NCBI GenBank assembly: GCA_013297885.1
Contig: JAAFIR010000001.1
Coordinates: 248,001 to 312,000 of the forward strand
Source of the DNA: Leptospirales bacterium
GTDB taxonomy: Bacteria > Spirochaetota > Leptospiria > Leptospirales > Leptospiraceae
Length of the DNA stretch: 64,000 nt
Direction: 5' to 3'
The notes below the pieces were generated by a model. The model searched no databases and was not told the origin of the DNA. It saw nothing but the letters and a program-made list of their open reading frames with translations. This document shows, piece after piece, positions 8,526 through 17,100 of this stretch; the first letter of the stretch is position 1; every line of letters begins with the position of its first letter. The translations under genes and the position numbers were made by a program.

Positions 8526-10259
8526 ATGAGATTTCTTGTTCTGTTTTTTATATTCTTTAATTCCATTTTACCCCAAGACCAAAAACTAAATCCACTCGAA
8601 GCAAATAAATTTGAAACACCAAGAGAAACTTTTGTGGTTTTTATAAAAGCCATGAACGATTATAAAAAAGGTCTAGAAACAAAAGATCAAAAATTACTAA
8701 ACGAACTTGATACCGCGGTTAGATGTTTGAACCTTGAGGGAATTTCTTATTTATTAAGGTCTGAAAAAGGTAGAGAAGCTGCCATTTTTTTAAAAGAAGT
8801 AATTGATAGAATTGAAGTAGTAGATCCAAATTCAATTCCTGAAACAACAAAACCTCCTGAAGTACCTTTAACAAAATGGACTTTAGAAAAAACTGAAATT
8901 GCAATTTCAATTGTAGAAAGTGGGGACAGAAAAAACGAATTTTTATTTTCAAGAGACACAGTTTATCGAGCTACTGAATTTTACAAAAAAACAAAACATT
9001 TACCTTTTTTAAAAAATTCTGGTAAAGGTGCAGGATACGAAGATCCTTGGTCTGAAAAATATCTCCCTGAGTTCTCTAAAGTAAAAATTTTCCAAGTTTA
9101 TTTGTGGCAAATTTTTGGTTTAATAATAGCCATTATTTTAGGGCTATTTCTCAGGGTTGTAACAAAATTTATTTCTAAAATATTTTTAAAAATCATAATT
9201 CGTGTTCCAGATTCAAAAATCAAATGGAAAGATAGAGTTATTGTTTTTTTAGATAAACCACTTTCTCAGTTAGTTATCATTGGTTTTTGGTTTTTTTGTT
9301 TAAATATTTTAGATTTTGAAGGTGCTGTATTAAAGTTCCTAAGCATCATTTTACAAGTTTGGTTAAGTATTAATATAGTTCGATTTTTTTATGATCTATC
9401 TTTAGCATTTACTGAATACTTAGAACAATTATCCCATGAAAAAAGAAATGATGATTTTATTTTAGATAGCCAAGTAATTCCATTTATATCCAGAAGCACA
9501 AGAATTGTTGTTCTAATAATTGGCACACTAGTTACTATTCAAAATTTAGGAATTAATATCATGTCAATTCTCGCTGGTCTTGGAGTTGGTGGTTTAGCAT
9601 TTGCCCTAGCGGCTAGAGATATGGCTGCAAATTTATTTGGTTCTATTATGATATTATTAGATAGACCTTTTAAAATTGGGGATCAAGTTTTTATAAATGG
9701 AATTGAAGGGGATGTAGAAGAGATCGGATTTCGCTGTACTAGAGTTAGGACATTTAATGATTCGATTGTATCAATTCCAAATGCGGAAGTTGCAAATGCA
9801 AAAGTAGAAAATTTAAGTTTAAGAAGAAAAAAACGTGTGCACTTTTCTTTTCACCTTCTTCCAAGCACTAAAGGTGTAAAAGTGGAAGCAGTGCTTGAAG
9901 GAATTAAACAAATTGTTCTAAATTATTCAGAGGTGAAAAAAGAAGATATTCATATTGTGCTAAAATCTATTTCATCTCTTGGTTCAGAAATTTCTGTTAG
10001 TTTTTATTGTAATTTTAAAGATTGGTATGACGACCATATCATCAAACAAAATGTGAGTTTAGATATTTTAGAACTTTTAGATTATCTAGGAATTAGTATG
10101 GTTGAAAAACTAAATGAAAATGAATTTGATGGTAATGAAAACGAAAAAGAAGAAGCATTAGATGAAATTTCCACAGAAGAATTAATTGATAAAGTTAGAA
10201 AATACAAAAATCATGAGAAAGGTTTTGGAATTTATTCTTATCCAAAAAAAGACAAATGA
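8526..10259 (+). CDS. MscS-family mechanosensitive channel
   Basis: A membrane channel of the small-conductance mechanosensitive family, releasing solutes on osmotic downshock. I choose the ATG at 8526, which gives a good signal peptide (MRFLVLFFIFFNSILPQ); a TTG seven codons upstream is possible. A periplasmic domain fills about residues 20-180, followed by several membrane helices. The MscS pore and beta domain is clear: a glycine/alanine-rich helix (LAGLGVGGLAFALAARD), then GSIMILLDRPFKIGDQV and the VEEIGFRCTRVRTFNDSIV strand region. A charged C-terminal tail of about 60 residues follows. Confidence 0.9.
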   Translation: MRFLVLFFIFFNSILPQDQKLNPLEANKFETPRETFVVFIKAMNDYKKGLETKDQKLLNELDTAVRCLNLEGISYLLRSEKGREAAIFLKEVIDRIEVVDPNSIPETTKPPEVPLTKWTLEKTEIAISIVESGDRKNEFLFSRDTVYRATEFYKKTKHLPFLKNSGKGAGYEDPWSEKYLPEFSKVKIFQVYLWQIFGLIIAIILGLFLRVVTKFISKIFLKIIIRVPDSKIKWKDRVIVFLDKPLSQLVIIGFWFFCLNILDFEGAVLKFLSIILQVWLSINIVRFFYDLSLAFTEYLEQLSHEKRNDDFILDSQVIPFISRSTRIVVLIIGTLVTIQNLGINIMSILAGLGVGGLAFALAARDMAANLFGSIMILLDRPFKIGDQVFINGIEGDVEEIGFRCTRVRTFNDSIVSIPNAEVANAKVENLSLRRKKRVHFSFHLLPSTKGVKVEAVLEGIKQIVLNYSEVKKEDIHIVLKSISSLGSEISVSFYCNFKDWYDDHIIKQNVSLDILELLDYLGISMVEKLNENEFDGNENEKEEALDEISTEELIDKVRKYKNHEKGFGIYSYPKKDK

Positions 10260-10284
10260 GTTCTATTTGCTAACACTTCACTAT

Positions 10285-10357
10285 AAAAATCAGGCTCTAA
10301 TATTTGGTCAAAATTTTGTATTCATAAAATTCTCGCTTCAAGTCAATCCCGTTTTGC
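10285..10357 (-). repeat. possible degenerate copy of element A
   Basis: On the minus strand, 10357-10331 reads like box 1 with a short insertion (GCAAAACGGGATTG, then TTGAAGCG). About 35 nt further there is a box 2-like AGAGCCTGATTTTT (10298-10285). P2 could still form as GGG with CCT (one wobble), but the closing P1 partner is not found before the end of the MscS gene. If related, it is a decayed copy. Confidence 0.3.
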
Positions 10358-10363
10358 ATAGTA

Positions 10364-11245
10364 TTGGAGAGATTTGTAAATAAGTTTTTTTGTTTAAGTT
10401 TAATTTGTTTCTTTTTTTTGAACAATAAAGTAATTCATGTATCTTTGGATTCAGTAATGTTTAAAGCAAAAATTAAAAATGAATTTATTACTGTTTATTT
10501 AAAAAAAGAATATATTATAGATTGCACAGATGGAAATAAAACGATTAAGGGCTGGTTTTTCTTTGATAAAAATAAAATAAAAATTCCACTTGATGGATTT
10601 TTGGTGGATAAAGAAATCAGAGTTTATAATTTTCATCCTAATTTTAAAAAATCACAAGAAATTTTTGAAAATAAACATACAGAATTTAATACAGATGAGT
10701 TAAAAGACCAAATTTATTGGCTTGATTATAGATTAGAAAAAATTTATCAAAATTCAAATCCTAATTACTTCTTTGAATTTTATGATAACAATACTGGAAT
10801 TTATAATAAAGCTGGGAAAAAAGTAAAATTTGTTTTTCAAGGGAATGGAATTTTTTTTGCAAGACATCAAGAATTTTTCACCCTACCCAATTTTAAAAAA
10901 ATAATTCTGGATGGATGGGGTTTTAGGTATCATAAATTTTTAAGCCTTAAAAAGGATAAAAATGAAAATCGAATACTATTTTATTTTTCAGAATTGCCAA
11001 ACCCCAATGCTTGTCGAAGATGTGGAGGGGGAGATCTCACTGAAGGTTATTCGATTCTTTATTTTGATAAAAAATGGAAGTTCAAAAAAGATGTTCAACA
11101 TTATTTTTATTTTTGTAGAGCAGATATTGTATCTAAAAAAAAATTTACAGATAAAAATAAAATCAAATATTTAATCAAAGAAAAAAATGAATTCTATAAT
11201 TTAGAAATAAATAAAAAAAATTCTACTGTTAAAATAATTAAATAA
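10364..11245 (+). CDS. exported protein of unknown function
   Basis: An approximately 290-residue protein with a hydrophobic N terminus (FFCLSLICFFFLNN) that looks like a signal peptide or anchor; I recognise no family. The start is a TTG at 10364; GGAGAG just inside it could be a ribosome site for a slightly later, non-ATG start. The rest is rich in Lys, Phe and Tyr, with a cysteine-containing ACRRCGGGD cluster about two thirds along, which might bind a metal or form a disulfide. It lies between the MscS gene and a small membrane protein. Confidence 0.6.
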   Translation: MERFVNKFFCLSLICFFFLNNKVIHVSLDSVMFKAKIKNEFITVYLKKEYIIDCTDGNKTIKGWFFFDKNKIKIPLDGFLVDKEIRVYNFHPNFKKSQEIFENKHTEFNTDELKDQIYWLDYRLEKIYQNSNPNYFFEFYDNNTGIYNKAGKKVKFVFQGNGIFFARHQEFFTLPNFKKIILDGWGFRYHKFLSLKKDKNENRILFYFSELPNPNACRRCGGGDLTEGYSILYFDKKWKFKKDVQHYFYFCRADIVSKKKFTDKNKIKYLIKEKNEFYNLEINKKNSTVKIIK

Positions 11246-11361
11246 TCTTACAAAGAATTATTGAGAAATTAAATTTATAAAAAATTTTGTTTTTTTATTT
11301 GTTATTAAATTTATTTTTACACTTTGGATAATTTTAAATAAACACTTTAAGTCTAAAATTT

Positions 11362-11775
11362 ATGAATTTAATAAATCAAAGTAGTAGTTTAATTTTAATG
11401 GGATTAATTTGGACAATTCAAATTGTTCATTATCCTTTAATGGCAAAAGTTGGTGAAGAAAATTTTTTAGACTATCACTCTTCTCATTCTAGTTTGATTG
11501 GCATTATTGTAATTCCAATGATGTTTTCAGAGCTTGGAAGTTCTATTTATTTAGTTTCAGAAAATTTTAACAAACAAAATTTGATCGGTTTGATTTTAGT
11601 TGTTCTAGTTTGGGCATCTACTTTTTTAATTCAAGTTCCAATCCATAACGAGCTTTCAAAAGGATATTCCCTAGATTTAATTCAAAAATTGGTGTACACA
11701 AATTGGATACGAACCATTCTTTGGACTGCAAAAGCTATGATGATTTTTTTCTCTCCTTTTAGTCGAGGAATGTAA
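11362..11775 (+). CDS. small four-helix membrane protein, unknown
   Basis: A 137-residue integral membrane protein with about four hydrophobic segments (residues 8-25, 45-68, 70-92, 112-132). The start of the protein, WTIQIVHYPLMAKVG, with FLDYHSSHSSLIG, looks like a conserved motif of small DUF-type membrane proteins, but I cannot name the family. The ATG at 11362 is the only sensible start. It is followed by element A2 in the opposite orientation. Confidence 0.6.
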   Translation: MNLINQSSSLILMGLIWTIQIVHYPLMAKVGEENFLDYHSSHSSLIGIIVIPMMFSELGSSIYLVSENFNKQNLIGLILVVLVWASTFLIQVPIHNELSKGYSLDLIQKLVYTNWIRTILWTAKAMMIFFSPFSRGM

Positions 11776-11800
11776 AATTTAAAATGATGAATGAAGAATG

Positions 11801-11944
11801 GGGCGAATTTTTTTACCTAACCCAATTTTATTTGAATTGAATAATATTACACTACCGTCCCTACCCTATTAGGCTAACAGGGTTAAGGTAAAAAAACCGT
11901 GCTTTACGCTACTTTGCTTCGCAAAACGCTACAATCACTCTCGC
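11801..11944 (-). ncRNA. structured intergenic element A2 (Flavo-1-like)
   Basis: Reads on the minus strand. Box 1 is GCGAGAGTGATTGTAGC (11944-11928), box 2 is AGCGTAAAGCACGG (11910-11897) and box 3 is ATTCGCCC (11808-11801). P2 is GTG with CAC, a full covariant replacement of GGG/CCC. P1 is GCGAG with TTCGC (one wobble). The P3 hairpin is short (TTTTGC/GCAAAG, loop GAA). P4 is a long stem pairing a T tract plus ACC(T)TAACCC with GGGTTAGGT plus an A tract. This is the only copy not placed upstream of a gene in its own direction. Confidence 0.7.
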
Positions 11945-11971
11945 TTGTGTTGGGAAAAACTTTTTTGTTCA

Positions 11972-12007
11972 AATAGGTAATTTCCATAATGGTGGATTCT
12001 ACCTATT
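11972..12007. other. nested inverted repeat upstream of a lipoprotein relic
   Basis: Outer arms AATAGGTA (11972-11979) and TACCTATT (12000-12007) enclose a smaller palindrome CCATaATGG. It lies 28 nt after element A2 and 34 nt before the broken lipoprotein gene. It has no T tract on either side, so it is not an obvious terminator; an operator or decayed mobile-element end are both possible. Confidence 0.4.
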
Positions 12008-12040
12008 GATTCTTTTAAACTTTTATGCAATAATTTTAAT

Positions 12041-12550
12041 ATGAAGATAAAAATGAAAATGTGGGTTTTATTACTTTGTTATATAATTTTAAATTGTTCA
12101 CCTATTCAATTACTAGAAGAAAATTTAAGACCTAAAGAATTATTTTTTGTTCAGAAAAATTTATTTGATTCCATCTCAGTTGAAAAAATTTATTTGAATA
12201 CATTTGAAAAAATTGAAATAGAACATCTTAGTATAATTATTAAAGAAGAACAATTTAAAAAAATTTTAGAAGAATCTATTTTAGAATCAAGTATTACTAA
12301 AAAAATTGAAAAATGAAAATATTCTATCGAAATTGAAATCAAATCTTTGGGTTCATATTCTAGGAGGTATTATGAAGGTAGTGCTTCTGTAGAGATAATA
12401 TATTTATTAAAAAATAATGGTAACAAAATTAAAAACTATATAATTTTTGCTCAAGAGAATAGTTTTGGTAGTGAAATATTTTTAATCGAAAAAGCCTTCC
12501 AGCAAAATTTTCAAAAATTTATTTTTGAATTATCAAAAACTAAGTTATAA
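12041..12550 (+). pseudogene. lipoprotein gene interrupted by an in-frame TGA
   Basis: One reading frame runs from the ATG at 12041 to the TAA at 12548-12550, broken only by a TGA at 12314-12316. The first part has a lipoprotein signal ending LLLCYIILNCSP (lipobox Cys about residue 20). The part after the TGA continues smoothly (KYSIEIEIKSLGSYSRRYY and onwards) to a total of about 169 residues. TGA is a normal stop elsewhere in this window and TGG serves for tryptophan, so this is most simply a nonsense mutation. No family recognised. Confidence 0.7.
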
Positions 12551-12627
12551 TATTTTTTCAAAATAACCAAAAAAAAATTTTGACAAATTTTAAAAAAAAT
12601 ACTGATAATTTTTTTTTGATCGCATTC

Positions 12628-13193
12628 TTGCTCGATACACCAACTATAACTAAAATTAACCCTGATGAAAATTTCTAGAAGTCTGTAAACAAAATCCTGA
12701 AGCAAGAATTGAAAGAGGCTTAGAAGGAGAAATTATCATCAAGCCACCAACAGGAGCTGAAACAGGTTATAGAAACTCATCTTTAAATTTTGAATTTGTA
12801 AAATGGAATAAAAAAAATAAACTTGGTTTGATTTTTGATTCTTCAACTGCATTTAAACTTGGTGAAAAAGCTATTTTTTCTCCTGATGTTTCTTATATGA
12901 AAAACTTTCGCTGGGAAAAATTATCATTAGAAGAAAGAAAAAAGTTTTGTCCAACCCCACCTGATTTTGTTTTGGAACTAGTTTCTGAATCAGATTCACT
13001 TAAAAAACTTCAAAAAAAAATGGAAGATTGGATTTTTTTGGGAGTGAGTTTGGCATGGCTTTTGGATTTTGATGAAAAAACTTTATACATTTACAGACCA
13101 AACAAAAAAGTAGAAATTTTAAAAGATATTAAAAAAATTAAAGCAGATCAAAAAATCCTTCCAAACTTCACTTTAGATTTTTCTAAAATTTAA
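12628..13193 (+). pseudogene. Uma2-family (DUF820) nuclease-like gene, frameshifted
   Basis: The intact frame from 12828 covers only the C-terminal two thirds of a Uma2/DUF820 protein (SPDVSYMKNFRW, PPDFVLELVSESDSL, LGVSLAWLLDFDEK). Upstream in the same frame lies NPEARIERGLEGEIIIKPP, and before 12675 the match continues in another frame (LDTPTITKINPDENF). Restoring one T in the run at 12672-12674 joins the two. The family has a PD-(D/E)XK nuclease-like fold; the catalytic region SPDV and ELVS remain. The likely start is a TTG at 12628 or 12616. Decayed, probably acquired. Confidence 0.8.
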
Positions 13194-13305
13194 ATTTTAA
13201 TTTTTTATTTCAAAATAAATTTCAAATATATATTAAAAACTCATAAAATAATTAGATTTACTTTTCATAAAAACTTTATTTATTCATTTTAGTGAGATAA
13301 ATAAA

Positions 13306-14745
13306 ATGAATTCAAATATTCTAGATACAATCCTAAAAGAAAGAAGTTTTAAAAATGAAAAATCCTTGGCGATTACAAGACTTATCATTTTTTTTATTCC
13401 ATCAGCAGTTGACTTTCTTTCATTTATTGGATTTAGTTCACTTACTCTTTTTAAACCTACCCTACTATCACTTTTTATCAACTCACTTCTACTTTCGATT
13501 TCGTTAATAACTTTGATTTTGTTATATAAAAAAATTTATAATGAATCAATTAAACTTTTTATTATTGTTTGCGACTATTCTATTATTGCATTTGCATTAA
13601 ACTTTGATCCAACAATTCCAAGAGAAGGAAGTTTACCATACTGGACATCTTTTTCAGCAGCAATATTTTTGTTCGTGTTAAATTTACTACGTTATTCCAA
13701 ATTTACTACAATTTTTTCTGGCATTATGTCATTGTTATTATATATAGGAATATGTTATAATTTGCCATCGGATGCAAATGTAGATTTACCTAGAATGATA
13801 GTAGTTCTTATAATTTTTATATTTATAGGATATTTAATTACTGACTCCAATATGAAAATGATGAAAGAAGCAAATACAAAAACTTTAATGGAAAGATATT
13901 TACCACCACAGCTTGTAAATGAACTTTATAATAAAAATGCAAACATCGAACCGGGTGGAAAAAATCAAATAGTTACGATTTTATTTTCAGATATTAGAAA
14001 TTTTACTTCTATTTCTGAAAAAATTTCTGCATCTGAAGTAGTTAGTTTTTTAAATTTGTATCTTTCCAAAATGACAGAAGTAATTTATTCTCAAAATGGC
14101 ACAATTGATAAATTTATTGGTGATGCAATTCTTACAATTTTTGGAGCTCCCATTCAAAATGAAGATGATTCTATTCGAGCAATTCACACTGCACTAAATA
14201 TGCAAAAAAATTTGAAAAACTTAAATAAAGAAAAATTATTTTTTGAAAAAGAAATTAAAATGGGAATTGGAATTCACACTGGAGAAGTTATTGCAGGAAA
14301 TATTGGATCAGATAAAAGGCTAGATTATACAATCATAGGAGATAATGTAAATTTATGCTCCAGAATTGAAAGTTTAACAAAGTTTTATCCTTGTTCTATT
14401 TTAATTTCCGAGTCAACTCTTCAATCAATCCAAAATTTATCAAAAGATGAATTTTTAATTCGTGAAGTTGATACTGTTATTGTGAAAGGTAAAACAAAAC
14501 CAATTAAATTATTTGAAGTATTAGATTATTCTAATGAACTTGAAAAAGAAAAAATTGAAAACTTAATTAATGAATTTACGAATGGATTAAATTTTTATAA
14601 AGAAAAAAAATTCAATGAAAGTTTAAATATTTTTTCAAAACTTACCTACGATGAATTATCCAAATTTTATATCGAAAGAATTAAAGGATTTCAAAAAAAT
14701 CCTCCGCTAGAGTGGAATGGAGTTTATACTTTAGATCATAAGTAA
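13306..14745 (+). CDS. membrane class III adenylate cyclase
   Basis: Makes cAMP from ATP. Residues 1-180 hold about five to six membrane helices with no recognised sensor domain. The cyclase domain is about 222-400: metal-binding D229 (FSDIRNF) and D273 (IGDAI), substrate-selecting K269 (DKFIGD) and T342 (DYTIIGDN), which is the bacterial adenylate pattern, and R353 (CSRIES). A C-terminal helical tail (about 415-479) ends with the PPLEWNGV-type motif seen in spirochaete cyclases. It stands alone with its own upstream region. Confidence 0.9.
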   Translation: MNSNILDTILKERSFKNEKSLAITRLIIFFIPSAVDFLSFIGFSSLTLFKPTLLSLFINSLLLSISLITLILLYKKIYNESIKLFIIVCDYSIIAFALNFDPTIPREGSLPYWTSFSAAIFLFVLNLLRYSKFTTIFSGIMSLLLYIGICYNLPSDANVDLPRMIVVLIIFIFIGYLITDSNMKMMKEANTKTLMERYLPPQLVNELYNKNANIEPGGKNQIVTILFSDIRNFTSISEKISASEVVSFLNLYLSKMTEVIYSQNGTIDKFIGDAILTIFGAPIQNEDDSIRAIHTALNMQKNLKNLNKEKLFFEKEIKMGIGIHTGEVIAGNIGSDKRLDYTIIGDNVNLCSRIESLTKFYPCSILISESTLQSIQNLSKDEFLIREVDTVIVKGKTKPIKLFEVLDYSNELEKEKIENLINEFTNGLNFYKEKKFNESLNIFSKLTYDELSKFYIERIKGFQKNPPLEWNGVYTLDHK

Positions 14746-14792
14746 GTTAAAAAAATTAAAGCTTTCTAATTTTACAAAAAAAACATAGAATC

Positions 14793-16082
14793 ATGTCTAT
14801 TAAAATTAAAGAAATTTCTATTCATAACAAAGAATTAATCAATCAAATTTTATCTAGAGCAAAAAATGATTTGACTGAAGCGATGGATATTGTTGTTCCC
14901 ATTTTAAATGAAGTAAAACAAACTGGTGATAAAGCAATTTTAAATTATACAAAAAAATTTGATTCTGTTGAATTAAAAAATTTTAGATATGATACTTCAA
15001 AATTAGAAGCAAATATTTCTGGAGACATTAAAACTGCTCTTGAAAAAGCAAAATCAAATATTCGTGAATTTCATAAACACCAACTAAAAACAACAAATGA
15101 ATTTGAGGTTTCTGGAAATCGTTTAGGAATTAAATACACGGCAATAGAATCTGCTGCTGTTTATGCTCCTGGCGGAAAAGCACTTTATCCATCTTCAGTT
15201 CTAATGGGAGCAATTCCTGCTAAAATTGCTGGTGTAAAAAAATTAAGTTTAATTACTCCACCCTCAAAAGACGGAAGTTTAAATCCTGTTCTATTATACG
15301 CTGCTCAAATTTCAGGTGTTGACACAATTTATACAATTGGTGGTGCACAAGGTATTGGAGCATTAGCTTATGGAACAGAGACAGTTGAAAAAGCTGAATT
15401 TATTGTGGGACCAGGAAATCGTTTTGTCACTGCAGCTAAAACCTATCTAGCAGGAATTGGTCAAATTGGAATTGAGTCTCCAGCAGGACCATCAGAGGTT
15501 TTAATCATTGCAGATGAATTTGCAAATCCAAATTGGGTAGCTTGTGATTTACTTTCTCAAGCAGAACATGGTGAAGACTCAGTAGCCATTTTAGTTACAG
15601 ACTCGATGAAATTAGCAAAAGTTGTTAGTGAAGAAATAGACAAAGCATTAAACACTAGAACCAAAAGAAAAGAAATGAAGCAAAAAGCAATTGAAGACAA
15701 TTCATATATATTAGTTTTTCCTAATATAGATGAAGGAATTGAATTTTCTAACCTATATGCACCAGAACATTTAGAAATAATGACTAAAAATTATAATTCA
15801 GATTTTGAAAAAATTGTTCATGCAGGTTCAGTTTTTTTGGGAAATTATTCTCCTGTTGCTATGGGAGATTATATTTCTGGAACAAATCATGTTTTACCTA
15901 CTGCTGGTGGTTCAAGAATTTATTCTTCACTAGGAGTTGATACATTTTTAAAACGAGTCACGTTTCAAGAAATTAATAAAAAATCTTTGAAGGAACTTTA
16001 CCCATTTGTTAAAGTTTTATCAGATGTGGAAGGGCTTGATGAAGAGCATGGAAATTCAGTTTATGTTAGAACTTTAGAATAA
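14793..16082 (+). CDS. hisD: histidinol dehydrogenase
   Basis: Catalyses the last two oxidation steps of histidine synthesis. The 429-residue length fits. Diagnostic stretches include YAPGGKALYPSSVLMG, GPGNRFVTAAK, AGPSEVLIIAD, SQAEHGEDS with the catalytic Glu-His, and the NHVLPTAGGSR end motif. It is not part of a his operon here. Element A3 starts 16 nt after its stop. Confidence 0.96.
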   Translation: MSIKIKEISIHNKELINQILSRAKNDLTEAMDIVVPILNEVKQTGDKAILNYTKKFDSVELKNFRYDTSKLEANISGDIKTALEKAKSNIREFHKHQLKTTNEFEVSGNRLGIKYTAIESAAVYAPGGKALYPSSVLMGAIPAKIAGVKKLSLITPPSKDGSLNPVLLYAAQISGVDTIYTIGGAQGIGALAYGTETVEKAEFIVGPGNRFVTAAKTYLAGIGQIGIESPAGPSEVLIIADEFANPNWVACDLLSQAEHGEDSVAILVTDSMKLAKVVSEEIDKALNTRTKRKEMKQKAIEDNSYILVFPNIDEGIEFSNLYAPEHLEIMTKNYNSDFEKIVHAGSVFLGNYSPVAMGDYISGTNHVLPTAGGSRIYSSLGVDTFLKRVTFQEINKKSLKELYPFVKVLSDVEGLDEEHGNSVYVRTLE

Positions 16083-16098
16083 AATTTTTCAATATTAT

Positions 16099-16236
16099 GC
16101 GAAAGGGATTGAAGCAATGTCAAAATTTTTTCTATAAAAAATTTTGACAAAAGCGAAAAGCTCGGTTTTACCCACCTAACCCTCTTTCCCTTCCCTGCAA
16201 GGAAGGGAAAGAGGGTTAGGTGGGTAAAATTCGCCC
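16099..16236 (+). ncRNA. structured intergenic element A3 (Flavo-1-like)
   Basis: Box 1 is GCGAAAGGGATTGAAGC (16099-16115), box 2 AGCGAAAAGCTCGG (16152-16165), box 3 ATTCGCCC (16229-16236). P1 is GCGAA with TTCGC and P2 is GGG with CTC (one wobble). P3 is a perfect 14-bp hairpin (TGTCAAAATTTTTT arm, loop CTAT). P4 is exceptional: a perfect stem of about 29 bp rich in C and G on opposite arms, filling 16166 to 16228 with a 6-nt loop. The pterin-enzyme gene starts 66 nt further on. Confidence 0.75.
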
Positions 16237-16302
16237 AAAAAAAACAAAACAATTATAAAATAATTTTATTTAAAGACTTGGACTTTCAAAAATAATGGAA
16301 AT

Positions 16303-16710
16303 ATGTTTTTAGAAGAAAAAGGGAATTTTTATATTCGAATTGAAGCAAGGTTTGAATCATCTCATTATTTGTACAAATATTATGCTGATGGATCTGATGA
16401 AGCTATTCATGGGCATTCTTGGAAAGTAGAAATTTATTTGGCTTCTAAAGAAAATATTAGGCAAGACGGAATTAGTTTTGATTTTTTAACTGTCAAAAAA
16501 AAATTTGCTAGTTTAATTGAAACAATAGATCATATTTTAATAAATGACTTAAAAGAATTTGAAAGAATTAATCCTACTTCTGAAAATATAGCTCGTTGGT
16601 TTTATTTTCACATTAAAGAGGAAGTAAAAAATTCAAATGGCATAGTAAAAAAAATAATTATCCATGAAGGTCCAGAAAACTTAGCTTATTTTGAACCAGC
16701 AAATGAGTGA
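16303..16710 (+). CDS. PTPS-III-like pterin enzyme (FolB substitute?)
   Basis: A 135-residue member of the 6-pyruvoyl-tetrahydropterin synthase/QueD family. The zinc ligands H21, H36 and H38 (HGHSW) are present. The catalytic Cys of QueD and classical PTPS, four residues before the HGH motif, is absent; instead Glu33 gives the ExxHGH pattern (EAIHGH). In the PTPS-III subfamily this pattern marks enzymes that make 6-hydroxymethyl-dihydropterin for folate, replacing dihydroneopterin aldolase. The C-terminal IHEGPENLAYFEP is typical. An ordinary QueD role is less likely but not excluded. Confidence 0.8.
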   Translation: MFLEEKGNFYIRIEARFESSHYLYKYYADGSDEAIHGHSWKVEIYLASKENIRQDGISFDFLTVKKKFASLIETIDHILINDLKEFERINPTSENIARWFYFHIKEEVKNSNGIVKKIIIHEGPENLAYFEPANE

Positions 16711-16770
16711 AGATTCTTAATTGAAACTTATTTTTTTATATCTGTTTTTATTCTTAAGCTTTTCTTAAAA

Positions 16771-16797
16771 AAATACTATCGACTAGCGATAGTATTT
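16771..16797 (-). terminator. intrinsic terminator hairpin
   Basis: An 11-bp perfect stem (AAATACTATCG at 16771-16781, CGATAGTATTT at 16787-16797) with loop ACTAG. On the minus strand it runs into seven T residues, so it reads best as the terminator of the minus-strand relic at 16829-16927. The plus-strand side has only four T and could weakly terminate the pterin gene. Confidence 0.7.
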
Positions 16798-16828
16798 TAT
16801 TCACTTATTGTTCAATACAAACCAATCT

Positions 16829-16927
16829 TCAAATTGAATTAGAAGTAGTACTTTGGTTTACTATACCACCAATACCTAATAGATTTTCATTATTCCCAAT
16901 ATTTGTAGTAATAACAGTAGTTGTTTG
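16829..16927 (-). pseudogene. C-terminal scrap of a lost minus-strand gene
   Basis: About 32 codons are open before a TGA at 16829-16831, encoding a Thr/Asn/Gly-rich end (VITTNIGNNENLLGIGGIVN). Upstream the frame is broken by stops at 16928 and 16943. A strong terminator lies 31 nt past the stop in the same direction. Together these look like the surviving 3' end of a deleted or decayed gene, possibly a repetitive surface protein. The rest of the gap to 17100 shows nothing I can support. Confidence 0.4.
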
Positions 16928-17100
16928 TTAAATTAGATTACTTCAAAAATTTAAACAAATTACCCTTAATCATGTTCTAAAGTAGACAACAAAAAAAGAC
17001 TTCACACAACCAAGATGATGCCCAAAAAAGGGCTGTTACAAAAAAATTCACTTGCTATTCTAGAAAGTTTTGTATTTCTAAAATTTAGCTCATAAATTAA

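Noticed and set aside
12314-12316. TGA recoded as tryptophan
   Set aside because: TGA ends many intact genes here (for example the MscS and cheB-region genes use normal stops) and TGG is used for tryptophan throughout.
12347-12550. A separate small gene starting at the TTG at 12347
   Set aside because: It is simply the continuation, in the same frame, of the lipoprotein broken by the TGA at 12314.
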